From DASRVA01 sp050732935 (GTDB taxonomy: Bacteria > Gemmatimonadota > Gemmatimonadetes > JACCXV01 > JAHWKZ01), in contig JBOHRW010000098.1 in NCBI GenBank assembly GCA_050732935.1, positions 1 through 27,556 on the forward strand: a stretch of 27,556 nucleotides of DNA, written 5' to 3'. This document shows, in pieces, positions 13,319 to 21,865 of the stretch. The first letter of the stretch is position 1. Each line of letters opens with the position of its first letter. The position numbers were made by a program, and so were the translations under genes. Below the pieces are notes generated by a model. It was given only the letters and a program-made list of their open reading frames with translations. It did no database searches and had not been told where the DNA came from.

Positions 13319-13627
13319 TCAAGAGTTCTTCCTCCGCTCCCGTCCGGCGAGCCAGCGGCGAAGGCTGTCTTCACTCTCTCCGCTTCTTCGCCCTTCGAGC
13401 AGGTTCTCGATGCTGATGTCCTCGTCCAGGTCGGTCCAGTGAATGCCAGGCCCACCTCCACTCAGTTCGTATCGCTCGCGTTCCTCCCGCGTTGCGTGTT
13501 GGAGACGGGGATACCAGTCGAGTGGCATGGAGAGGCTCCCACCGTCCGCGAGATGGACGATAAGGTGGTGCTCTTCGAAGTCGATGCGAAGGACTCTAGG
13601 ATCCAGCTCAAGTCCCAGAGTAGTCAC
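13319..13627 (-). CDS. DUF2442-domain protein, copy A
   Basis: 102 residues from GTG 13627. 'MPLDWYPRLQHATREERERYEL' and 'GIHWTDLDEDISIENLLEG' are the conserved core of DUF2442, a small domain that commonly travels with DUF4160 proteins in toxin-antitoxin-like pairs. I chose GTG 13627 because GAGGAG stands eight bases upstream; GTG 13636 in frame is the alternative. It is clearly homologous to the copy at 22254-22574, including the tail 'SGExExSLRRWLA'. Unlike copy B it has no DUF4160 gene before it. The 103 bp upstream hold no supported gene, apart from a possible tail reading 'AWRDY' that matches the end of the DUF4160 protein of copy B. The reverse orientation separates it from the exporter operon. 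Confidence 0.8.
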   Translation of the reverse strand: MTTLGLELDPRVLRIDFEEHHLIVHLADGGSLSMPLDWYPRLQHATREERERYELSGGGPGIHWTDLDEDISIENLLEGRRSGESEDSLRRWLAGRERRKNS

Positions 13628-13739
13628 GCCATGCACTCCTCGGTGGAACAGGCGAAAGAGCTGCGGTGGGATATGGAGGTAGGAGGATTATGAATTCTCG
13701 TGTACGTCAGTCCGCCACAGGGCTGACCAGGCGGCCATA

Positions 13740-13994
13740 TCACATCTCTTGCGACGTGGGCGCGCCCTCTCGGTCTTTGATGATACCGGCAAGAGCACGA
13801 AGAACCCGATTCACTGCCTCTGAATCTGGGAAGATCTCCGCCACGTCGGGTTCTATGATCACGATATTGGTGCCACGTGCGTACGCTTCGGCGTACTTGC
13901 CCCGAACCGCCTTGCGGACATCGTCGGCGGTGAAGTCGTACTCCTCGCGCATTTCCGGATCTTTCATGTCAGGCATCGTCGGTTCCCTCTTCAT
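13740..13994 (-). CDS. Small acidic protein, probable antitoxin partner of the broken BrnT-like toxin
   Basis: 84 residues. The core 'EEYDFTADDVRKAVRGKYAEAYARGTN' then 'VVIIEPDVAEIFPDSEAVNRVLRAL'-like sequence resembles a widespread family of small antitoxin-like proteins of the form EYDFS..RGKYA...G.NVVVLDPDVA..FPDS..VN.ALR. That family resemblance is from memory. It overlaps the end of the BrnT-like remnant, as antitoxin genes commonly overlap their toxins. ATG 13994 has AGGAA a few bases upstream; ATG 13976 has AGAGGG at better spacing and would give MPDMKDPEM. The two starts cannot be separated by eye. With its toxin broken it may be an orphan antitoxin. Confidence 0.6.
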   Translation of the reverse strand: MKREPTMPDMKDPEMREEYDFTADDVRKAVRGKYAEAYARGTNIVIIEPDVAEIFPDSEAVNRVLRALAGIIKDREGAPTSQEM

Positions 13995-14100
13995 AGTTCC
14001 TGCGTTCCTTCGGAGTCATTACCCGCGCACTGATCAATCAGACGCGGAGGTCTCGTTCAGTCGCTACTACAATGAGGATTCGGCCAACCGAAGAGCGGCC
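13969..14100 (-). pseudogene. BrnT-like toxin remnant (C-terminal half, in-frame stop)
   Basis: Read on the minus strand from 14100, the frame gives GRSSVGRILIVVATERDLRV, a TGA stop at 14038-14040, then LISARVMTPKERRNYEEG and four more residues to a stop at 13969. The pattern 'GRxxxGRxLxVVxTER....R-LISAR-xTxxERRxYEE' is the second half of the BrnT ribonuclease toxin. The roughly 45 N-terminal residues are absent because sequence changes at 14101-14103, exactly where permease 1 begins. Both the missing N-terminus and the internal stop make it non-functional. The 3' end overlaps the small antitoxin gene, preserving the toxin-then-antitoxin order. Confidence 0.7.
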
Positions 14101-14102
14101 AA

Positions 14103-16553
14103 ATGGAAGGCTTGATCCAAGACCTGCGCTACGCCCTCCGCTCACTGCGGAAGAGCCCGGGGTTCACCGCGGTCGCCGCGCTCACGCTGGCGCTGGGGAT
14201 CGGCGCGAGCACGGCGTTCTTCAGCATCGTGAACGGCGTGTTGCTGCAACCGTTGCCCTACGCGCAGGCTGACCGCCTGTTCGCGCTCTATGAGACGACC
14301 ACCACCGATGACCTCCGCGCGGTCTCCTACCCGACGTTCCGCGACTGGCAGGAGCGAAACCGCGGGTTCAAAGCCATGGCCTACATCCGGGCCGAGGCTC
14401 TGACACTTCGGGGCGAAGATGGGGCTCAGTACCTCGTCGGCGCCCATGTATCGCCCGAGTTCTTCGACGTGTTAGGGGCTCGCCCGCTACACGGCCGCAC
14501 GCTGAGCGCGGCGGACCATGCGAGCGACGCAAGAGCGGTCGTGGTTTCGCACCACCTCTGGAGGCAGGCCTTCGGTGGTGATTCGGCCGTGATTGGGCGT
14601 ACGGTGGACACGCTGGAGGGAGCGTACACTGTCGTCGGTGTCATGCCGCCGGGGATCGACCCGGCATGGGCGGACCTGTGGCTGCCCATAAGTGTGCTTC
14701 CGGCCAGCTCGCCGGTCTTGACTCGCCGCGATATACACGTTGATAGCCGGGTGCTGGCGCGGCTCCGGGAGGGCGTGTCGATCGAGCAAGCGCAGGCGTC
14801 AATGGATGCGATCTCGCGTCGCCTCGCCACCGCCTATCCAGAGGACGCGGCTGCATGGACGGGTGTCAGCATCGTGCCCCTGCGCGAGGAAGTCCTTGGT
14901 GATGTCCGGCCGCGACTCCTTGTGCTCGGGGCTGCTGTGGCGTTTGTCCTGCTCATCGGCTGCGCCAATGTGACGAGCCTTATGCTGGCGCGCGCCTCCG
15001 CCCGTGTGCGCGATCTAGCTGTGCGCGTGGCGCTGGGCGCGAACAAGCGCCACCTGGTGCGCCATCTCCTGGCCGAGGCGGTGTTTCTCGGCCTCAGCGG
15101 TGGGATACTGGGCGTCCTCTTCGCCTATGCGACGGTGGGACTGCTCTCCGTCGTCGCGCCCGACGCGCTGCCGCGTCTGAATGCCGTCACCGTGGACGTC
15201 CGCGTACTAGCGTTTGCCATTGCCGTCTCGCTCGCGTCCGCGTTCGCCGTCGGTCTCGTCTCCACATTCGGCACCGGACTCTCTCACCCGGCCTCGGTGC
15301 TCAAGAGCGCCACGTCGGGCAGCGGGTCGGATCGCCGCAGGGGCCGATTGCGCGCAGCGCTTGTGATCGGCCAGACGGCGATGACTCTAGTGCTTCTCGT
15401 CGGCGCGGCACTGCTCATCGAGAGTCTCTGGATCCTCCAGCAGGAGCGCCTGGGATTCGACCCCGAGCGCGTCGCTGCGGTCCGGATCCAGCCACCCTCC
15501 CCCCGCTACGACGATCCTGCCGCAGCGGCGCTGCTGTACGGTCAACTCAAGGACGTGGCGGAGAGCGTGCCGGGCGTGGAACGCGCGGCAGTCGCCAACC
15601 ATGTGCCGCTGGCAGGGCCGCGCATGTCCACCTACGTGACGGTCCCCGGCTGGGAGCCGAATCCCGACGAGCCCGCTACGGCTATCTATCGGACGATCTC
15701 GCCTGACTATTTCGCTACCCTTGGGATCCCGCTGCTCCAAGGGCGCGATTTGACGGCGGCCGACCTCGCGGCAGGGGGGGTAGCCGTCGTCAACGAAGCC
15801 TTCGCCGAACAGTACTTCCCCCGCCGCGAGCCCCTGGGCCAGACGCTTACCGTGGAGAAGGCGGCCCAAGGCCGCGCGGACTTCGGCGAGGCCCTGCCGG
15901 TCCGAATCGTCGGCGTTGCCGGAGATGTGCGCGCGACTGGTCTCGATTTGCCGCCGGAGCCCACCGTCTATGTGCCTTATACGGCAAACCCGTGGGACAA
16001 CACGTTCCTGGTCGCGCGCACGGTCGGTGATCCAACGCGCTCGATATCCGCCCTCCGTCGAGCAATCCTCCAAGTGGATCCGGACCTGCCTGTTGCCGGC
16101 CCGGGCCTGCTTACCAGGTTCCGTCCGATGCGAGAGTATGTGAGCTGGGGGACGGAGCATCGCGAACTCCAGGCAGCGCTCCTGGGAGGATTCGCAGGTG
16201 CCGCACTCCTGCTCGCGCTACTGGGAATCTTCGGTCTTCTTACCTATCACGTCGCTCAGCGCACACGGGAGATCGGCCTGCGTTTGGCGCTCGGCGCGCG
16301 GCGTGTCGAGGTGCTTCGGCTCGTCATCGGCCACGGGATGCGGCTGGTCGCCACTGGCATCTTGCTCGGGCTGTTGGTTGCGTTTGTCACCACGCGCATA
16401 CTGCGCGGTCTGCTGTACGGCGTGAGCGCGACGGACCCGGCAGCGTTCGCGTTGGCTGGAGCCTTCTTCGCCGCGGTCGCGATCCTGGCCTGCTACCTCC
16501 CGGCCCGTCGCGCGACGCGCGTGGACCCGATGGCCGCCCTACGGACGGAGTAG
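14103..16553 (+). CDS. ADOP-type FtsX/MacB-like ABC permease 1
   Basis: 816 residues. The N-terminus 'DLRYALRSLRKSPGFTAVAALTLALGIGAS' is the ADOP signature and first membrane helix. It is followed by a MacB-type periplasmic core domain (about 46-245), a first FtsX domain with three helices (about 266-395, 'LLIGCANVTSLMLARASARVRDLAVRVALGA'), another helix (about 416-440), a second core domain (about 445-665) and a final FtsX domain (about 688-816, 'REIGLRLALGARR'). This double layout is about twice the size of MacB permease parts and has no ATPase domain. Such proteins are thought to couple to a separate ATPase. The ATG lies two bases beyond the truncated BrnT gene and has only a weak ribosome-binding site. 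Base composition is slightly less GC-rich by eye than permease 2. Confidence 0.93.
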   Translation: MEGLIQDLRYALRSLRKSPGFTAVAALTLALGIGASTAFFSIVNGVLLQPLPYAQADRLFALYETTTTDDLRAVSYPTFRDWQERNRGFKAMAYIRAEALTLRGEDGAQYLVGAHVSPEFFDVLGARPLHGRTLSAADHASDARAVVVSHHLWRQAFGGDSAVIGRTVDTLEGAYTVVGVMPPGIDPAWADLWLPISVLPASSPVLTRRDIHVDSRVLARLREGVSIEQAQASMDAISRRLATAYPEDAAAWTGVSIVPLREEVLGDVRPRLLVLGAAVAFVLLIGCANVTSLMLARASARVRDLAVRVALGANKRHLVRHLLAEAVFLGLSGGILGVLFAYATVGLLSVVAPDALPRLNAVTVDVRVLAFAIAVSLASAFAVGLVSTFGTGLSHPASVLKSATSGSGSDRRRGRLRAALVIGQTAMTLVLLVGAALLIESLWILQQERLGFDPERVAAVRIQPPSPRYDDPAAAALLYGQLKDVAESVPGVERAAVANHVPLAGPRMSTYVTVPGWEPNPDEPATAIYRTISPDYFATLGIPLLQGRDLTAADLAAGGVAVVNEAFAEQYFPRREPLGQTLTVEKAAQGRADFGEALPVRIVGVAGDVRATGLDLPPEPTVYVPYTANPWDNTFLVARTVGDPTRSISALRRAILQVDPDLPVAGPGLLTRFRPMREYVSWGTEHRELQAALLGGFAGAALLLALLGIFGLLTYHVAQRTREIGLRLALGARRVEVLRLVIGHGMRLVATGILLGLLVAFVTTRILRGLLYGVSATDPAAFALAGAFFAAVAILACYLPARRATRVDPMAALRTE

Positions 16554-16562
16554 GCGATCGCG

Positions 16563-18992
16563 ATGGACACATTGCTCCAGGACCTGCGCTACGCCCTCCG
16601 CTCGCTGCGGAAGAGCCCCGGCTTCACCGGGGTCGCCGTCCTCACGCTCGCGCTCGGGATCGGCGCAACGACTGCCATCTTCGGGGCGGTGAACGCAGTG
16701 CTGCTCGAGCCGCTCCCGTATCCGGACCCGCACGAGCTCGTGCGGGTCTATGACAACTGGCGTGGCGAACCCTGGACGGTCTCGCCGCCCAACTTCATGG
16801 ACTACCGCTCGGAAACGGGCGCGTTCGCGGACATGACGGGCTACCACCGCGTGTGGTTCACGATGACCGACCCGGGCGAGGCGGAGCAGCTCTCGGCGGC
16901 GCGGGTGACCGCCGGGTTCTTTCGCGTGCTCGGCGCCTTGCCGGCCATCGGGGGCGGCATCGACCGCTCGCACGAGACCGCCGGCGACGACCGAGTCGCC
17001 GTGCTCGGTGACGGCCTGTGGCGGAGCCGCTTCGGCGGTGATCCGAACGTGGTCGGCCGAACGATCGAGCTCGATGGCGAGGCCTACACGGTGGTGGGTG
17101 TAGCGCGGCCGGGGTTCGACCATCCCGCGGGCGCCGAGCTGTGGGTGCCACGCAGCTTCACCGCGGACGACCTCATGACTGAGCGGGGCGCGCACTATCT
17201 CGATGTCGTCGGACGCCTCGCCCCGGGTGCGACGATCGAGCAAGGCCAGGCGGAGCTGAAGGCCCTCTCACGACGGCTCGCCGAGGAATACCCGGACGCG
17301 AACGGCGAGGTAAGCGCGCTCGCCGTGCCGATGCTGGAGGCCGCGATAGGCGACTACCGCGGGGCGCTGCTGATCCTGCTCGGAGCCGTCGGGTTGTTGT
17401 TGCTGATCGCCTGCGTGAATGTCGCCAACCTGGCTCTCGCGCGCGCCAGCGCTCGCCGTCGCGAGCTGGCGATCCGCGCCGCGCTTGGCGCCGGCCGTTT
17501 GCGGCTGGCTCGCGAGTCCCTGTCGGAGAGCTTTCTCGTCGCCTTGCTCGGCGGCGCTCTCGGCGTTCTGCTCGCGCTGTGGAGTGTCGACGCTCTCGCC
17601 GCGCTACAGGAAAGTCGCATTCCTCGGCTCGGCGAGATCGGTCTGGACGGACGGGTGCTCCTCTTCGCGAGTGGCCTGGTCATGCTCACGGGCGCGCTCT
17701 TCGGGCTCCTTCCCGCAATCCGCGAATCAGGTCTCGCGGTCCTCGCCGGTGCGCTCAAGGAAGGAACGGCGGGCGCGGGACGCGGGCAGTCGGCCGGCCG
17801 GCTTCGGGCGAGTCTGGTGATTGCCCAGGTGGCGCTTGCGGTCGTGCTCGTGACCGGCGCCGGGCTGCTGATGCGGAGCTTCGTCAACCTGCGTCAGGTC
17901 GATCCCGGCTTCCGGACCGAGAGGATCCTCGCGTTCGATCTGTCGCTTCCGGAGGCGCGTTACACCGAGCCCTACCAGGCACGCACCTTCTTCGCCGAGC
18001 TGCTGGATGAGATCGAGACGCTGCCGGGTGTCGAAGAGGCGGCAGGCGTCTCCGGACTGCCGCTGAGCGGGGCCGGCTATTCGATCTCGGTCGAGGAGCT
18101 GGACGGCGGCCCGGCATACACCGATCCGGCGGAATCGAAGAACGTGCAGGTGCGTCTCGCGACCGCTGGCTACTTCCGGCTGATGGGAATCGATCTGTTG
18201 CGGGGCCGCGGGTTCACGCCCTCGGACGGGCCGGACGCCGAGCCCGTCGTCGTCGTCAACGAGTCGGCGGCGCGACTTCTCTGGGGCCGCCAAGATGTGA
18301 TTGATCGATCTCTGGAGCTGGGCACCCGTCTGGGGCTGGATGGTGAACGCGTTGGTGGAAGGATCGTCGGCATCGTCTCGGATACGCGTGAATACGGTCC
18401 CGCCGAGGAGCCGAGCCCCACGGTGTACGCGGTGCACGCGCAATTTCCGGACGACGGGCTGACGATCGTGGCCCGATCCTCGAGCGAACCGAGCGCGCTG
18501 GTGCGGCCGATCCGCCGTCTCATCGGGGCCAGGGATTCAGACTTGGCGATGGCGAACGTCGAGACGCTCGAAAGGCTCATGGACGAGGCGATCGCCAACC
18601 CCCGTTTTTATACGCTCCTGCTCGGCATCTTCGCGGGGTCGGCCCTCTTGCTCGCGGCCGTGGGCATCTACGGCGTGATGGCGTACATGGTGGAACAGCG
18701 CGCGCGCGAGATGGCGATCCGGCGCGCGCTCGGCGCCAGCCCCGGCCGCGTGCTGCGCCTGGTGCTCGAGTCCGCAGGCGGGCTCGCGCTTTTCGGGATC
18801 ACGATCGGGCTGGTGGGCGCGTTCGGGCTGACTCGCGTGATGCAGGGACTGCTCCACGGTGTCAGCGTGACCGACCCCGCTACTCTGGCCGCCGCCGTAG
18901 CCATCCTGGGCGCCGTGGCGCTGCTGGCGAGCTGGCTTCCGGCCCGCCGAGCCATGCGGGTGGAGCCGGTCGACGCTCTGAGAGCCGAATAG
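16563..18992 (+). CDS. ADOP-type FtsX/MacB-like ABC permease 2
   Basis: 809 residues with the same eight-helix double FtsX/core layout as its neighbours. It opens MDTLLQDLRYALRSLRK; FtsX domain 1 lies at about 266-395 ('IACVNVANLALARASARRRELAIRAALGA'), the middle helix at about 416 and FtsX domain 2 from about 681 ('REMAIRRALGASPGRVLRL'). It starts nine bases after the stop of permease 1 and is followed by permease 3 at the same spacing, so the three are almost certainly one transcript. The first core domain differs strongly from permease 1 while the N-terminus and FtsX parts stay close, which suggests that the periplasmic parts set substrate or partner specificity. No ATPase domain is present. 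Confidence 0.94.
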   Translation: MDTLLQDLRYALRSLRKSPGFTGVAVLTLALGIGATTAIFGAVNAVLLEPLPYPDPHELVRVYDNWRGEPWTVSPPNFMDYRSETGAFADMTGYHRVWFTMTDPGEAEQLSAARVTAGFFRVLGALPAIGGGIDRSHETAGDDRVAVLGDGLWRSRFGGDPNVVGRTIELDGEAYTVVGVARPGFDHPAGAELWVPRSFTADDLMTERGAHYLDVVGRLAPGATIEQGQAELKALSRRLAEEYPDANGEVSALAVPMLEAAIGDYRGALLILLGAVGLLLLIACVNVANLALARASARRRELAIRAALGAGRLRLARESLSESFLVALLGGALGVLLALWSVDALAALQESRIPRLGEIGLDGRVLLFASGLVMLTGALFGLLPAIRESGLAVLAGALKEGTAGAGRGQSAGRLRASLVIAQVALAVVLVTGAGLLMRSFVNLRQVDPGFRTERILAFDLSLPEARYTEPYQARTFFAELLDEIETLPGVEEAAGVSGLPLSGAGYSISVEELDGGPAYTDPAESKNVQVRLATAGYFRLMGIDLLRGRGFTPSDGPDAEPVVVVNESAARLLWGRQDVIDRSLELGTRLGLDGERVGGRIVGIVSDTREYGPAEEPSPTVYAVHAQFPDDGLTIVARSSSEPSALVRPIRRLIGARDSDLAMANVETLERLMDEAIANPRFYTLLLGIFAGSALLLAAVGIYGVMAYMVEQRAREMAIRRALGASPGRVLRLVLESAGGLALFGITIGLVGAFGLTRVMQGLLHGVSVTDPATLAAAVAILGAVALLASWLPARRAMRVEPVDALRAE

Positions 18993-19001
18993 GAGAACGC
19001 G

Positions 19002-21392
19002 ATGGAAACTCTGCTCCACGACCTCCGCTACTCCATCCGCCAGCTCCGCCGGAGCCCCGGCTTCACCGCGGTCGCCGTGCTCACGCTGGCGCTCGGGATC
19101 GGCGCGACGACCACGATCTTCAGCGCGGTCAACGCGCTCCTCCTCGAATCCCTTCCGTATCCCGACCGAGATCGGCTGGTACAGTTCGGCCAGCTCAGGG
19201 AGAATGGGGAGGAGTGGTCGCAGCTCTCGGCCGCCAGCTATCTGGCGCTGCGCGATCAGAGCCCGGAGTTCGAGAGCCTTGCGGCTTTTCACTGGTGGGG
19301 CGTCAATCTCGGGGGGAAGGAAGGTGCGGACCGCGTAACCGGCTTCCAGGCTTCGCCCGACTTCTTCACGACACTCGGAGCGCGGCCCCTTCTGGGCCGG
19401 ACATTCGCCCCCGGCGAGGGCGAGCCGGGGCGCGACGGGGTCGTGGTCCTGAGCCAGGAGCTCTGGCGGAATCGCTTTGCGGTCGATCCAGCGGTGCTCG
19501 GAGAGACGATCACCCTGAACGGGGATCCGCACACGGTGATCGGGGTCATGCCTTCGAGGCAGGCATTTCCGCCGCACGCCGAGCTGTGGGTCCCGCGGGA
19601 GTTCCGATCCGATCATGGAGCCAGCCTGTACGTCGTCGGACGCCTCGAGCCGGGCGTGACTGCGGAGCAGGCAGAGGCGCGTCTCAGCGCGCTGCTCCGC
19701 CGACTCGCCCAGGATGCCCCCCAGATCCATTCCGGCACCGGCATCCTTTTGCACTCCTTCTATTCCGAGCAGATCGAGTACCTGACGACCTATCTCGGGA
19801 TCCTGTTCGCCGCGGTCGGGTTCGTCCTCCTGATCGCCTGCGCGAACATCGCCAACCTGATGCTCGCCCGCGCTTCCGGCCGCAGCCGGGAGATCGCCGT
19901 CCGGACGGCGATCGGGGCGGGACGCGGAAGGATAGTCCGCCAGCTCCTGACCGAGAGCCTGTTGCTCGCGCTCCTCGGTGGAATCCTCGGCATGTTGTTC
20001 GCCTTCTGGAGCGTGGAGATGCTGCAGCGGTCGATCCCCGCGGACCTGGCGCACTTCGTCTCAGGGTGGAGCGAGCTAGGCGTGGATGGCCGGGTGCTCG
20101 GATTCACCCTGGCGATATCGCTGTTCGCAGGTGTGCTCTTCGGCCTCTTCCCCGCGCTCGGCGCGTACCGGCGCGATCCGATCCACGCGCTCAGGGAAGG
20201 CGCGCGCGGAGGCACGGGAGTGGGGAGCGGGCGCCTGCGGCGAACGCTGGTCGTAGCCGAGGTCGCGCTCGCCCTGGTCCTCCTGATCGGTGCCGGTTTG
20301 ATGGTGCGCAGCTTTGTCGGCCTGCTCCGCGCCGATCCCGGCTTCCGCACCGATCACCTCCTCACGCTCCAGGTCTCCCTCCCTCCCGGGGAGTATCAGG
20401 ACGATCGAACCACCCTGCTTCAGGACCAGCTCCTCGAGCGGGTCCATGGTCTTCCGGGCGTGATGTCTACAGGGCTCGTCAACTATCTGCCGATGAGCCG
20501 ATCCGGGTCGCGGATCTCGTTCACCGTCGAAGGACGTTCCGCTCCGGCCCCGGGGGAGGACCCGTCCGCCCAGTACCGGCAGGTCACGCCGGGATACCTG
20601 GAGACCATGGGGATCCCTCTCCTCCGCGGCCGCGGCTTCGACGGACACGAATCGGCGGACGGGCCGGGCGTCGTGCTGGTCAATGAGACACTCGCCCGGC
20701 TCTACTTCCCGGGCACGAACCCAGTGGGGGGACGGGTTCAGCTCTGGGACCAGACGTGGGAGATCGTCGGCGTTGTGAGCGACGTCCATCACTGGGGGCT
20801 CGCCGAGGCTCCGTCTCCGGAGATCTACCTGTCCCAGTCGCAGGCCCCTAGCCAGGCGGCGTTCCTGGTGGTCCGCGCGCAGGGAGATCCGGGCGATCTC
20901 ATCCCGGCGATCCGGCGGCAGATAGCCGCGCTGGATCCCGGCGTGGCGATCGATCAGCCGCGGTCGATGCGGGAGGTCGTCGCCGACTTCACCTCGCCGG
21001 AACGGCTGATGAGCTCCCTGCTCGGCATCTTCGCCCTGATCGCGCTCCTGATCGCAGCGATCGGGATCTACGGTGTGATGGCGCACATGGTGAGCCAGCG
21101 GACGCACGAGATCGGGGTGCGGATGGCGTTGGGCGCCGAACCGGGACGTGTCCGCAGGCTCGTCATGCGGCAGGGCCTGGCGCTCGCCGTCATCGGGCTG
21201 GCGATCGGGCTCGCGGCCGCCTTCGTCCTCTCTCCCTTCCTGGCCAGCATGCTGTACGGGGTCGACGCCGGCGACCCGGCGACGTTCCTGGTCGTCGCCC
21301 TCCTGCTCGCTGCGGTCAGCCTGGTGGCCGCCTGGCTGCCCGCCCGCCGTGCCACGCGAGTCGATCCCCTCATCGCGCTCCGGGCGGAATAG
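19002..21392 (+). CDS. ADOP-type FtsX/MacB-like ABC permease 3
   Basis: 796 residues. It opens METLLHDLRYSIRQLRRSPGFT, preceded by AGGAG at six bases, a better ribosome-binding site than those of permeases 1 and 2. FtsX domain 1 is at about 263-390 ('IACANIANLMLARASGRSREIAVRTAIGA'), the middle helix at about 413 and FtsX domain 2 from about 670 ('HEIGVRMALGAEPGRVRRL'). It is the shortest of the four complete permeases, mostly because of a smaller first core domain. Its stop is followed by another AGGAG and by the first six codons of a further permease, so at least one more gene originally followed without a gap. Confidence 0.94.
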   Translation: METLLHDLRYSIRQLRRSPGFTAVAVLTLALGIGATTTIFSAVNALLLESLPYPDRDRLVQFGQLRENGEEWSQLSAASYLALRDQSPEFESLAAFHWWGVNLGGKEGADRVTGFQASPDFFTTLGARPLLGRTFAPGEGEPGRDGVVVLSQELWRNRFAVDPAVLGETITLNGDPHTVIGVMPSRQAFPPHAELWVPREFRSDHGASLYVVGRLEPGVTAEQAEARLSALLRRLAQDAPQIHSGTGILLHSFYSEQIEYLTTYLGILFAAVGFVLLIACANIANLMLARASGRSREIAVRTAIGAGRGRIVRQLLTESLLLALLGGILGMLFAFWSVEMLQRSIPADLAHFVSGWSELGVDGRVLGFTLAISLFAGVLFGLFPALGAYRRDPIHALREGARGGTGVGSGRLRRTLVVAEVALALVLLIGAGLMVRSFVGLLRADPGFRTDHLLTLQVSLPPGEYQDDRTTLLQDQLLERVHGLPGVMSTGLVNYLPMSRSGSRISFTVEGRSAPAPGEDPSAQYRQVTPGYLETMGIPLLRGRGFDGHESADGPGVVLVNETLARLYFPGTNPVGGRVQLWDQTWEIVGVVSDVHHWGLAEAPSPEIYLSQSQAPSQAAFLVVRAQGDPGDLIPAIRRQIAALDPGVAIDQPRSMREVVADFTSPERLMSSLLGIFALIALLIAAIGIYGVMAHMVSQRTHEIGVRMALGAEPGRVRRLVMRQGLALAVIGLAIGLAAAFVLSPFLASMLYGVDAGDPATFLVVALLLAAVSLVAAWLPARRATRVDPLIALRAE

Positions 21393-21400
21393 GAGATCGA

Positions 21401-21420
21401 ATGGACACCTATCTACAGGG
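21401..21420 (+). pseudogene. Surviving first codons of a further ADOP permease
   Basis: After the stop of permease 3 the sequence repeats the start arrangement of the array: AGGAG, five bases, then ATG and codons for MDTYLQ, matching MDTLLQ at the start of permease 2. Homology ends at about 21420, five bases before the vapC stop codon on the other strand. Either the vapBC/DUF patch was inserted here, or an entire permease was deleted in the same event. I see no later continuation of this gene: permease 4 has its own complete N-terminus. Confidence 0.65.
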
Positions 21421-21424
21421 CGCG

Positions 21425-21865
21425 TCAACCAGGACGAACGTGCTTGAAAGTCGGGGCGGCCGCAGCCTTTCGATCAAAGGTGTAGGTGGTGGTCACGCCG
21501 GCATGGTGCGCCAGACGTCCGATCAGGTAATCGGCGAAGTCGGCCTGTCCCGAGGCGTAGTCGTCGACTGCCTGCTGGACCAGATCCCGGTCCGGGATGA
21601 CGAACAGTGCGGGACTTTCATCTTCCGCCGCCGGATTCTGGCGTTCCGTGAGGATGCGCTGCAGCACCGCGAGAACATCGCTGCGTGGGAGGTCGAAGGC
21701 GCTCCTCAGGGTCCACACGAGCTCGCAGAGTACCATTCCGGACAGGTAGACGGTCTCGTCTCGACCCCGCGCCCGCTCGATCAATGCGCTCGCGAGCGCG
21801 CTCTGGTTCGGGTCATCCGCCGTGTACAGGTGACGCAGGAGAACATTCGTGTCAAGCGCGATCAT
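21425..21865 (-). CDS. vapC: PIN-domain toxin (VapC-like ribonuclease)
   Basis: 146 residues. 'MIALDTNVLLRHLY' carries the first acidic residue of the PIN active site (D5); 'MVLCELVWTL' provides the conserved glutamate, and 'FADYLIGRLAHHAG' with 'TYTFDRKAA' the later aspartates. The fold is a metal-dependent RNase used in VapBC systems to cleave tRNA or rRNA. The start ATG at 21863-21865 has GGAGG six bases upstream and overlaps the end of the antitoxin gene by 14 bases; GTG 21880 in frame is less likely. It is cotranscribed after an AbrB-type antitoxin. All catalytic residues appear intact, so the pair is probably active. Confidence 0.9.
   Translation of the reverse strand: MIALDTNVLLRHLYTADDPNQSALASALIERARGRDETVYLSGMVLCELVWTLRSAFDLPRSDVLAVLQRILTERQNPAAEDESPALFVIPDRDLVQQAVDDYASGQADFADYLIGRLAHHAGVTTTYTFDRKAAAAPTFKHVRPG

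Noticed and set aside
11956..13461. A 501-codon open frame antisense to the TolC-like gene
   Set aside because: The TolC protein is complete with signal peptide and family repeats; the antisense frame has none of these.
13681..14115. AGGAGG followed by an ATG at 13690 on the plus strand, with an open frame
   Set aside because: The start signal looks good, but the product is antisense to the antitoxin and BrnT remnant and resembles nothing; I treat it as chance.
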